64,000 nucleotides of DNA from contig CP136067.1 of NCBI GenBank assembly GCA_032622095.1, positions 99,004,707 through 99,068,706 on the forward strand, in the 5' to 3' direction. Shown here piece by piece: positions 55,720-64,000 of this stretch; positions within the stretch are counted from its first letter, which is position 1, and every line of letters begins with the position of its first letter. This DNA comes from Siphonodentalium dalli (Eukaryota > Mollusca > Scaphopoda > Gadilida > Siphonodentaliidae). The notes under the pieces are model-generated. The model had not been told where the DNA came from, made no database searches, and saw nothing but the letters and a program-made list of their open reading frames with translations. Position numbers and translations under genes: made by a program.

Positions 55720-56383
55720 ACATTTTCTATACATGATTGCAGTTTCCTGATATTTGCGAAAACTATGTGCCAATGTATTCTCTTATATATGCGAGTCTCC
55801 CATATGGAGCCTTGCATATATAAGAGAATGCATTGGCCTAACAATATTTACTGAGCCCGTAGTATAAGCCCGAAATATGGCAGACTAAGACATCGGGAGT
55901 CTATACAAGCGCCAATCAGGCCACCAGATTACAATAATTCATGACTTAAAATGATATTCAAAACGATCTCTACACACAATTCACAAAAGAAAACATTGTA
56001 AGTTACAATCGCCAGTCCATGTCCGGAATGGGGCTTTGCTTCTTGCTGTGGTGGCATACACCTCATACACAGTAGGCAAACATGTCGTGTATGGGCAGAT
56101 ATGAATTTACTCACAAACTTTGCATACGCCCTTCAGCGCCATTACAATATAACCAAAGTGGGTTGTAGAAGAGGGCTGACATCCCTTTCAAATCGTCCCT
56201 GATCTCATTACCCAAATCCAAACTTCTAACAATATTTACCTTGACCTTTACCTAAGTCATGTTGGTCATTGTCGTATATATGCAACGCCACACTGCATGT
56301 GGGAGACTGATATATATAACAGAATGCACTGGCACGGGGTCTTTAATGCCGCGCCAACGCAGCTCCCGTCACGACAGGGTTAA
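55720..56383. mobile_element. piggyBac-like TTAA MITE, copy 4, split
   Basis: The left part (about 55720-55851) has GCGAAAACTATGTGCCAATG and an inverted TATATGCGAG/CTTGCATATATAAG pair. The right part (56226-56383) continues ATATTTACCTTGACC to GGGTTAA. Together they match copy 2 (46946-47201) in order. The left TTAACCC end is mutated. It is interrupted by the insertion at 55852-56225. Confidence 0.75.
55852..56225. mobile_element. 374 bp insertion with 14 bp target duplication
   Basis: It is flanked by perfect direct repeats CTAACAATATTTAC (55838-55851, 56226-56239). Copy 2 of the host MITE carries a single CTAACAATGTTTAC at the same place, giving an empty-site comparison inside this window. 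A 14 bp duplication is typical of LINE-driven retroposition. The insert has no obvious poly-A or inverted ends. Its minus strand has an open stretch with HTRHVCLLCMRCMPPQQEA, of unknown origin. It may be a SINE, a LINE tail or a retroposed transcript piece. Confidence 0.8.
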
Positions 56384-56977
56384 GCCTAGACGAACACAAG
56401 GACCCCTAACATTATGTTCACAAGAAAAACGGATTTATGTAAATTTGGTTCGGGTTCTCGTGTTCTGTATGTTTTATTACATAGTTCGCCGAGTGATATC
56501 TCGTTTATCGTTGCTTCTTTTGAATATTCATAATCGTGTTCTCCAAATATATCACTTAAGGATCACGTGTTTCTTAAATGGAATATATAATATTTGTCTG
56601 GATCGGTGCTCGCACTAAACTCATTATTCTGTTCTAGTTGGACAGGCCGATTTGCTGGTGAGCACGCCACTGACTATACACCGAAAACCGGTATGAGTTT
56701 CTCACGAGTTCGCGTGAGTTGTCGCGATTTAGCGCGAGAATTCTTCGTATAATTGATAGTATTCCATAAAACCGAACGATGGAACTGTCTGAGATTGCTG
56801 GTAATAGAGGAGTGATTAATGAACATATCTCGCTTCGATATTTCCGCCTCGGGTCAGACGAACGAACACCTCTGACACCAGTCTCACCCCGAATCTTCGG
56901 AGCTCGGATAGCTATAAAGTTATCGCCGTTATTTAGTAGCCGCCAAGAAAATAAGCACGCTATGGATATTACTTAAG
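56384..56977. other. No supported gene
   Basis: A 65-codon frame at 56779-56976 (MELSEIAGNRGVINEH start) follows a CG-containing stretch with repeated GCGTGAG/GCGCGAG motifs near 56710-56745. It might be a first exon, but no donor or family is evident and its end overlaps the next MITE. Confidence 0.35.
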
Positions 56978-57395
56978 TTTAAAGATGCATAATCCGATTA
57001 AGCGCCCCTCAATTACAATTTTGTTGGCTTCGGGGTAAAAAATATCAGAGTGATCAGATATCGATTTTTGAAGTTTGTTATTTCTCGAGATGTGCAATTA
57101 TTTGTGGCCCAGAAAAACGTCGTCAAACGGACGGTCTCGGACAAAATTGCGGATGATGATGGATAATATCAAGTGGTAATACGGCCAAATTTCGTGATAC
57201 TCAAGTGATAATACGGCCATATTTCGTTGAACAAAACATTGATAAATAACATGTTTTGGGAAATTTGGTATAGTTGACAGTGGTTAGCATTATTTTGTTG
57301 CAATTAATCGATTCTGATAACTAAAGCGTATTTTGTAGAAATGTTGTTGTATCTTGATGATATGGGGAGCGTCTGGTCGGATCGAGTACCTTTAA
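56978..57395 (+). mobile_element. TTTAAAG MITE family B, copy 4
   Basis: It starts TTTAAAGATGCATAATCCGA and ends GGATCGAGTACCTTTAA. Markers are GGCTTCGGGGTAAAAAATAT, GATCAGATATCGATTTTTGA, GTGGCCCAGAAAAACG, GCGGATGATGATGG and TATAGTTGACAGTGGTTAG. A short internal duplication of CAAGTGGTAATACGGCCA / CAAGTGATAATACGGCCA occurs near 57170-57210. Confidence 0.85.
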
Positions 57396-57440
57396 TAGGA
57401 CTGTTTTGTGAAGAATATACAAATATGCGTTCTAAGCAAT

Positions 57441-57720
57441 TAAAAGATGCGCGGCCCAATTTGACAAAATGTCCTAAGCCAAATTGCAGCTTACCATGCA
57501 GGTAAAGAAGTTTTTAAAAATACTTTTAATCACATGATACAGGCATCGCGGATATAACACAATACGTTCATGAGCTTTTGAAAACGAGTACAGAAGATCA
57601 TAATCTATAACGCTCTTTATAATCTACTGCTTTTGGGAAACGAAAGCATGGACGCCCTTTATCAGAGAATATCATTGGCATTCTTGCTAGGCTGACAGTT
57701 TTTCCACAAAATTTCATACT
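57441..57720 (+). mobile_element. TTTAAAG MITE family C, copy 3, truncated
   Basis: TTAAAAGATGCGCGGCCCAA, TTTAAAAATACTTTTAATCA, AACGCTCTTTATAATCTACT and GCTTTTGGGAAACG match the copies at 35194-35999. The right end is missing where the LINE at 57722 begins. Confidence 0.68.
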
Positions 57721-57727
57721 ACGGGAG

Positions 57728-59230
57728 ATGTTGTCGGGCTTTTCGTGCTTCGTCAATTATGGTAAATCAATGTCAAGGGAAATCAAAATACTACAAGGGA
57801 CGCGACAAGGGGGAATTTTATCCCCTCTTTTATACATGTTGTATATAGATGATCTGTTATATGAACTCGAGGCATCGAACTATGGTCTTCGGATTGTCTC
57901 CACAAACTGCGCGTCGCCAACTCAAGCGGATGATATGACGCTCTTTTCGCTCACAAACGTGGGCCTACAACGCCTCTGTGATATTTGCACAATGTATAGC
58001 CGATTGTGGCGGTTTACATACAACGCACAGAAATGTAAAACCATTGTATTCAATGAAAAAGTGAAGAATCTGCCTGTGCATCCAAGGAGATGGAAACTTG
58101 GTGACGGGTATGTAGACGAAACTGATCACATAACCCATCTTGGCATAACGTTGCATAGAAGCGACTTCGCTCGTGAGTTCATCGACTGTATTGTCAACAA
58201 AATAAGATCCACCTACTTCATGCTGAGCAATGCTGGTATGTATGCAGGTGGAATCACCCCTCAAAGTTGCGAAACTCTTTACAGATCCATAATTATTCCA
58301 AAGGGTCTATACGGATCTGAACTATTGTGTGGTCTATCAGAAACCCATTGGTCAACTCTTGAGAAAATTCATCGCTTCTGCCTCAAGCATATCCAGGGAC
58401 TTCCTGTACGTGCTCGCACTGATATCGTTTTGGGGATGCTTGGCATCCATCCTATCAAGTCATTGATTGATGCCAGGAAACTCAATTTGTTTGGAAGCCT
58501 ATGCCGTATGCCTCCTGGCAAAGCTTGCAAGGAAATTTTTGTCACAAGACTTCACATGTACTTCACGGGACAACTGGAAAACCCAAATTCCTTCATCAGC
58601 GACATTAACAACACTCTTGTTGAATACAACCTATCCGAGCATATGCATCAGTATGCTCATTTCTGCTCATTTCCTCTGAAATCCGAATGGAAACGCATTA
58701 CAAAAACCGCGATTAACGACAAATGCGTACAGAAATGGACAGAGAGAACAAATTGTGACACTTCATTTGCGCGTTTTCGAGAAATTCAACCAAACCCTAC
58801 TATGTGTCACTTATGGAGAACATGTCGTAAATACCCTATGCATAAGATTGCATTTATCACAGTCGGTCAGCTCATCGCAGGAAGCGCATTCTCTCAACAA
58901 AACACATGCACATTATGCTGTCAGTCACACTCTGATATTATCGAGCACGCACTTATCTCATGCAGTAGCCCACTTATGCATTCCCACAGAAACGAAATGT
59001 GGTACCAGATGATTGATCGTTTCGGCATACCGCTATTCGTATGGGCCACGAGTCTCAGCAACAGCGACCTCGTATTGCTCCATCTCACACATCTTCCACG
59101 TGATATATTCACATTTCTTGAGCAAGTTGAGGATACATCAAAGTTTACGAGATTCATTGTTCTTCACACAAACTTAATTTGGAGGCGCTATGTCGAACTC
59201 TCAGCCACTACGCATGACGGTTTGTGTTAA
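57728..59230 (+). CDS. LINE RT C-terminal half, 500 open codons
   Basis: The frame begins between RT motifs A and B. Motif B region ILQGTRQGGILSPLLYMLYI is at residues 21-40 and motif C QADDMTLFS, with the catalytic ADD at 67-69, follows. Then come WRFTYNAQKCKTIVFNE (about 93-110), the HITHLGITL block (about 134-142), a thumb/connection region, and a C-terminal zinc-knuckle-like C-x2-C-x9-H-x4-C at about 394-412 (CTLCCQSHSDIIEHALISC). The rest of ORF2 (endonuclease, RT motifs 0 to A) is lost. The intact frame over 1.5 kb, in contrast to all other LINE pieces here, argues for a recent insertion. The first ATG is simply the first in the truncated frame and not a natural start. Confidence 0.85.
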   Translation: MLSGFSCFVNYGKSMSREIKILQGTRQGGILSPLLYMLYIDDLLYELEASNYGLRIVSTNCASPTQADDMTLFSLTNVGLQRLCDICTMYSRLWRFTYNAQKCKTIVFNEKVKNLPVHPRRWKLGDGYVDETDHITHLGITLHRSDFAREFIDCIVNKIRSTYFMLSNAGMYAGGITPQSCETLYRSIIIPKGLYGSELLCGLSETHWSTLEKIHRFCLKHIQGLPVRARTDIVLGMLGIHPIKSLIDARKLNLFGSLCRMPPGKACKEIFVTRLHMYFTGQLENPNSFISDINNTLVEYNLSEHMHQYAHFCSFPLKSEWKRITKTAINDKCVQKWTERTNCDTSFARFREIQPNPTMCHLWRTCRKYPMHKIAFITVGQLIAGSAFSQQNTCTLCCQSHSDIIEHALISCSSPLMHSHRNEMWYQMIDRFGIPLFVWATSLSNSDLVLLHLTHLPRDIFTFLEQVEDTSKFTRFIVLHTNLIWRRYVELSATTHDGLC

Positions 59231-59407
59231 ACAACCTTTGATCTTTGAAGTTTGAACGTTACGGGTGTTCACCATAAGTCGTACTTAAATGTACCACATT
59301 CTGTCCTGTCCATAAAATCCGAAGACGACAAATTAAATAAACATGAATAAATTAATAAATCATTATATATATATGTATGCATAGGTATGTGTATATGAGG
59401 GTGTGAT

Positions 59408-59518
<111 letters not shown>

Positions 59519-60041
59519 GTGTATACGTGTGTGTATATGTTTTCTTGCGCTAGCGTTTGCACTGTCGCAACATCATCCTACATATAGTCTATTCCACTTA
59601 ATGGGTGCATACATTTATAGGGGAGCTATTGTCGAGCAAGGGCATTGCGTTTGCTGACTCTTTGGGGAGAGAGATTCTTCTAAGCGAATCCAACTCCAAC
59701 TAGAGTTCCTTTTGTAATTGTATGCACCTGCTTATGGTGTGCTGTTGTGACAGTGCATCATAACGTATGTATGTACGGTTGTGTTTGTGTCTGCGCCATG
59801 TGTTAGATTGTATATGCGTACGGGTGTGGTCGAGAGGGTATGTGTTTTCTGTTGATGTGATATGTAAGCTCGTGTTCGTGTACATACAATTAGAATGGTA
59901 TTCTTTTCCTCGGTAGTTTGTTCTCTTGTCTGTCTTTTCATTACTTCTTGATTGCTAAATGTATTTATGTTACATTCATGTATACTATGTCTTGTTAAAT
60001 CTTCAATACTGGAGGCAATAAAGATATATATATATATATAT

Positions 60042-60439
60042 TTCTACAGCATTTACGCCCATCCGGCGGCGGTATTTTTGTCAGTTAAATCAAAACACGG
60101 CGCTATATACATCGGAAAGAGTGACTTCTTACGGTCATGATGATGTATTATGATCTAACTTCCATGTTAAATTTCGCATAGAATATGCCGCATAATTACG
60201 ACTAACCTCGCCTTTTTACATTGTATCCACACTGTAACTTTGTGATGCCAAATGGGTTCTTTTTATTTAAATATTGTGTTAAAATATATTTCTCACGTTA
60301 CGTTGATACATTCAGTTGACAACTCTTATGAAGTTCAGAAAAATGTAATATTTTCTATGGAATAAACCGTTTCACTGTCACAATTGTCACATTTTGTTAC
60401 CGTTATTTGGATATTTTAGGTGAGCAACACTAAACCTAT
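60042..60439. other. No supported gene
   Basis: AT-rich spacer between the LINE and a foldback element. Nothing is recognised. Confidence 0.4.
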
Positions 60440-60855
60440 AGATCATGCTAGTACAAAACGTTGGAACTTTTTGACAGAGATCCTTATAAAGTCCAAACAA
60501 TAACGTTGGGAATATATTTCTTAGTTACTATCTGTTCCTTAATACTGTACTTTACTGTAGGTGAAAGTCCCAAATCGAAATTGCATGCTACTATGTGACT
60601 TTTTTGAGGCGATATCGCAAAACATTTTGAATTAATTACCAAGGATAAATTCCATAATTGTAAGCGACGCAAAACAAAATCGCAAGTATATTATTAAAGA
60701 ACAAATAATAACTAAGAAATATGCTACCCTTTTTTTTCAACTTCATAAGGTTCCCTGTCAAAACATTCAAAAAGTTCAAAGGTTTTGTACTGGTGGAACA
60801 TGATCTCTACGGGCGTTAGCCAGAGTAGATATTCACGACATCGTCTACACTAAAC
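60440..60855. mobile_element. Foldback element family D, copy 2
   Basis: GTACAAAACGTTGGAACTTT, TTCCTTAATACTGTACTTTA and CTGTAGGTGAAAGTCC at the left, AGTATATTATTAAAGAACAA and TCAAAGGTTTTGTACTGGTG at the right. The middle segment (AAATTGCATGCTACTATGTG) is present once, unlike the duplicated form at 36286-36626. Confidence 0.8.
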
Positions 60856-61915
60856 CCAGATATAGAACAATTTTTACACTGGTCTTCGACGTAAAACAGC
60901 ATTATATATATCCCAATTTATTTCACAAGCTGTTTACGTCGGAGGAAACTTGGACTGCTTTGACAAATGATTTGCTATTGAAAACGTCAACAATAGCTTC
61001 GCTTGTGGTCACAAGAACGACACGGGGACTAACCGTGACTCTCTTACGGTAGGGTGGGTTTTATTTTTGTTGTTCTCTTTCTCTTTCACTTCGCCCTCGA
61101 GGCCGTGTTGAGTAGCCAGGTTTAACAATAGGTTAACGACAGTATCGCGTTCACAAGAGACCAAGAAGAGTACAAACATCCATCAAATTGTCCAGCATAA
61201 ATGGGATTATATCAACATATTATTTTCGGATTCTGTTGACTTTAGTGTCCTTTGTATACAGAACCCAAGCTTCGTGAACCACGGATCCAAATTATTGCAT
61301 TCATTCGGTGTATCTTTATTGTGTCGTTTTATTGCAAATTGAGCAGACCTGTCGATCTAATTTTTCAACGTATTCACATATAGTGCATGGGCTTCAATAT
61401 GCCCTTACGAAAACGACGAATCTGGCATGACATTCTCCCAGGCGATTATTGGTTCTTCTGGTGCTGCTTGGCTCGTCAAGCAAAGGAACCAAACATTCGT
61501 TTATTTTTGTGGGCGTAGTCGGTCCTGGACAGATTATGTTTTCGATTACGTTAGTCCTGTATTATCTTCGATTGATGGGGATGTGCTTATATTAGTTTGT
61601 TTGTGTTCATTGCGCAATATACAAGGTAATCGTCCATGAAGTATTTGCGTGGGTTGTCGGCCCATTGCGTGGAACGAGCAACCCAATAATCACTTGGACT
61701 ATATGCATATTAGTTCAGCCCACGACAATGCATGGTTATAAATACAGTTCTGCTTTCGATGTCCGGTTCGACGTTTTATAACCATAAAATTGGCGACAGC
61801 TGCATGGTGGTGAGACGGTTTTCTGTTGACAGTATGAAGCTTGTCAATTAGTTTGCTAATCGTGCATAGCATGTGAAATTCCAATTGTTAAAAAATGAGG
61901 CGAAGAACACGAATG
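60856..61915. other. No supported gene
   Basis: Mixed unique sequence. The 70-codon frame at 61427-61639 and the 61-codon minus frame at 61699-61884 show no recognisable domain. Nothing else is recognised. Confidence 0.4.
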
Positions 61916-62312
61916 CAAAGATGCATAATAATTATAATCCGAATTAACGCTCGCAAATTACTATTTCCTTGGCTTCGGGGGTCAAAAATATTTGATTCGA
62001 GTCGAAGAACCCACCCATCAAAGTTCAGAGAGAGATCAGATATCGATTTTTTTTTAATCTATTATTTTTCACCACCGACAATTTTTAGTGGCCCAGTAAA
62101 AGGTCGACGAGAAGACGATCTATTTCGTTGAACAAAATGTTGATTAATAACAGGTATTGGGCAATTTTATAATATAGTTGACTGTGATTAGTATTATTTT
62201 TGGCCAATTAATCTGCTCTGATTACTGGATCGGCATTTAAAAAACGTTGTTGTTGTTGTTGTTGGAATCTGATAATATGGGGACCATCGAATCGGATTGA
62301 GTATATTTAAAG
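61916..62312 (+). mobile_element. TTTAAAG MITE family B, copy 5
   Basis: It starts AAAGATGCATAATAATTATA then CCGAATTAACGCTCGC and ends CGGATTGAGTATATTTAAAG. Markers are TTGGCTTCGGGGGTCAAAAA, TTCGAGTCGAAGAACCCACC, GTGGCCCAGTAAAAGGTCGA, TATAGTTGACTGTGATTAG and a six-unit GTT run near 62246. It lacks the GCGGATGA middle segment. Confidence 0.85.
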
Positions 62313-62639
62313 TTGTTGTAAAAAATAAAACGCCGCGCACGGTAAACAAATAGCACAATCTTTCCGAGTTTTCGGTCGCAAATATCGCATGTTTATGGGG
62401 AAAGATAACTATTATCGGATTTAATATTTAGATGTTATTGACAATTATATGATTTATTCACATGACACGATCAAGTAAATTACATAATTGAATGTGAGAC
62501 AACAATTTCTATAAGTTTTTCATCAACCGATCACTGTTGTTGTGTTCTTGTGACGAAAAACCATTCTGGCTGATGCGCCAAAATTCGGATTTAGTTTCGA
62601 ATTGACTTGCTTTAGAAAGAGAACAAGACATGAGAAAAC
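62313..62639. other. No supported feature
   Basis: AT-rich spacer. Nothing is recognised. Confidence 0.4.
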
Positions 62640-62959
62640 AACGTATGTTAAACAATGTAAGAAAAAATAAAAAAATAATGTAACAAAAAATCTTTAAAAA
62701 GATAAAAATTATTAAAGAATTTAACAACAAATTATAAAAATGGTAAAAATTGTTAAAGAATGCAAGAAAAAATAATAAAACAATGGTAAAAATTGTTAAA
62801 GAATGTAAGAAAATTTGATAAAAAATGATAAAAAATTGATAAGCCAATGCATTCTCTTATATATGCGAGGCGACCTATGGTCGACTCGCATATATAAGAG
62901 AATGCATTGGCACAGGGTTTTCGCCAAAAATCAGGAAGCTCCCGCCAGGAACGTGTTAA
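62640..62959. mobile_element. piggyBac-like TTAA MITE, copy 5
   Basis: Four or five AT-rich units of the type AAAAATTGTTAAAGAATGTA (62680-62830), as in copy 1 but inverse, precede a near-perfect palindrome GCCAATGCATTCTCTTATAT / ATATAAGAGAATGCATTGGC (62843-62911). The right end is GGAACGTGTTAA (TTAA at 62956-62959). The left end is unclear. Confidence 0.72.
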
Positions 62960-63057
62960 AGGTCCACCGGACAATAATAACACCAAACCGGACATCGAAA
63001 GCGGAACCATAATTGTATCGATTGAAGCTTGTGACAAAGGTTCAGAACAATTACTGC

Positions 63058-63641
63058 GGGAGCTGATAGGGTACCTATGCGCCCACATTACTTAACTTGT
63101 ATGTTAATGGGTGAGAGTAGCCACACACTTCTGCCAATTTCCGTTAAAAAACATGGCCAAAATTCCCAAAAGAAGTTTTCGGCAAAATTCCAAATTGCAT
63201 CCTTTATAATAAATTGCTCATGTCTCGTAAGGTATTTGTTGTCAGTTGATTAAGTAACATGTGTAATAGCCAAGTGATGTCACAATTTCCTACCTATTTC
63301 TGAATAGCAGAGAATAATGTTCGGGATATATGACACATTTAAGATACTACATGGTTTCGGCAGCCATTTTGAGCCAAAGTGATAATTTTGGCTCCATTGA
63401 GTTGGAATATGCATAAGTAATAGTAAACATTTAACAAGATTTTCTCATTATAATTTGCATCAAACTGAAATAGTGCCCATCTGAAACAAAAACGGTGGCC
63501 ATATTGGATGCCATCGTGTCTGGTGTTTCCACGGCCACTTTTTCGTATTAATATTGCTTAAAAGTTGAGGGACATAATAAGGAAGACAATGGGTGGGGTG
63601 ATGTTAAGTTATTGGGGTGCAGGGGTACCCTATCAGCTCCC
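63058..63641. mobile_element. Non-autonomous TIR element, 584 bp
   Basis: The inverted ends of about 38 bases carry GGGAGCTGATAGGGTACC and its complement, with GCGCCCACATTACTTAAC / GTTAAGTTATTGGGGTGC next inward. The interior is non-coding. No other copy was noticed in the window. Confidence 0.75.
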
Positions 63642-63754
63642 AGACTAAATAGATCGTTTTAAATCCCAACACGTCAAGAAATGTTTATTTTCAAACAAAA
63701 TACAATTCAAATTTCGGTCGACCAGGCGTTATGTTTTTTAAAACAGTATGTCAT

Positions 63755-64000
63755 GTTCAAATAGGATGTCTCCATACGATGTCCCCATACGATGTCCCAA
63801 TACGTATCCCCATACGATGTCCCAATACGATGTCCCAATACGATGTCACAATACGTATCCCCATACGATGTCCCAATACGATGTCCCATACGATGTCTAC
63901 ATACGATGTCTACATACGATGTCCCAATACGATGTCCCAATACGTATCCCCATACGATGTCCCAATACGATGTCCCAATACGATGTCCCAATACGATGTC
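63755..64000. repeat. 12/13 bp minisatellite running off the right edge
   Basis: Units of ATACGATGTCCCA (13 bp) alternate irregularly with ATACGTATCCCC (12 bp); some read GTCTAC or GTCACA. It continues to the last base of the window. The minus-strand frame of 94 codons is an artefact. Confidence 0.92.

Overview
The window reads as a gene-poor stretch of an invertebrate animal genome. Spliced exons with GT/AG borders, DIRS and non-LTR retrotransposons, many short inverted-repeat elements and the AT-rich base composition all point to a metazoan. The element mix and recurrent short motifs suggest a marine lophotrochozoan such as a mollusc or brachiopod. That placement is an inference from style and is not proven here.

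Host genes are few. On the minus strand, 3712 to 1543 holds the first two coding exons of a gene whose N-terminus resembles the TFIIIB subunit BDP1; the rest lies beyond the left edge or was not found. On the plus strand, 35015-35131 is a compact signal-peptide exon ending in a perfect GTAAGT donor. It starts right after a satellite block and is probably the start of a secreted-protein gene. An isolated 48-codon reading frame at 8086-8232 is doubtful.

Retrotransposons: three head-to-tail truncated copies of one jockey/CR1-type LINE family fill 4532-7372, with an endonuclease/linker piece at 8572-9245 and a fourth 3' copy at 23690-24300. Other LINE remnants lie at 10110-10893 (-), about 21655-21745 (+) and 30330-31980 (-). 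A better preserved 5'-truncated LINE with a 500-codon open frame occupies 57722-60041. A structurally complete DIRS-type tyrosine-recombinase retrotransposon spans 15793-20902. It has inverted terminal repeats, an internal complementary region and recognisable gag-like, RT, RNase H and recombinase regions, but its polyprotein frames are broken.

DNA elements: several non-autonomous families recur. (i) A piggyBac-like TTAA/CCC family occurs near 11.8, 46.9, 48.5, 55.7-56.4 and 62.6-63.0 kb. (ii) A TTTAAAG family (B) has five copies, and a relative with similar ends (C) has three. (iii) Three 1.4-1.7 kb elements with GGGTGG ends stand in a row, each separated by a single TTA, at 38940-43425, and together they split an older foldback element. 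(iv) A 477 bp element with perfect 6 bp target duplications is built from repeated palindromes (32040-32516). (v) Many foldback hairpins are present. Satellites include a 35 bp array with a 4-unit higher-order pattern (27689-28317), a 32 bp array (44633-45503), a 30 bp array (54843-55535), a roughly 200-215 bp array (33.1-34.4 kb) and a 12/13 bp array running off the right edge.

No tRNA, rRNA, CRISPR or bacterial-type operon was seen. Most of the sequence is layered insertions. The strongest observations are those where one insertion dates or breaks another.
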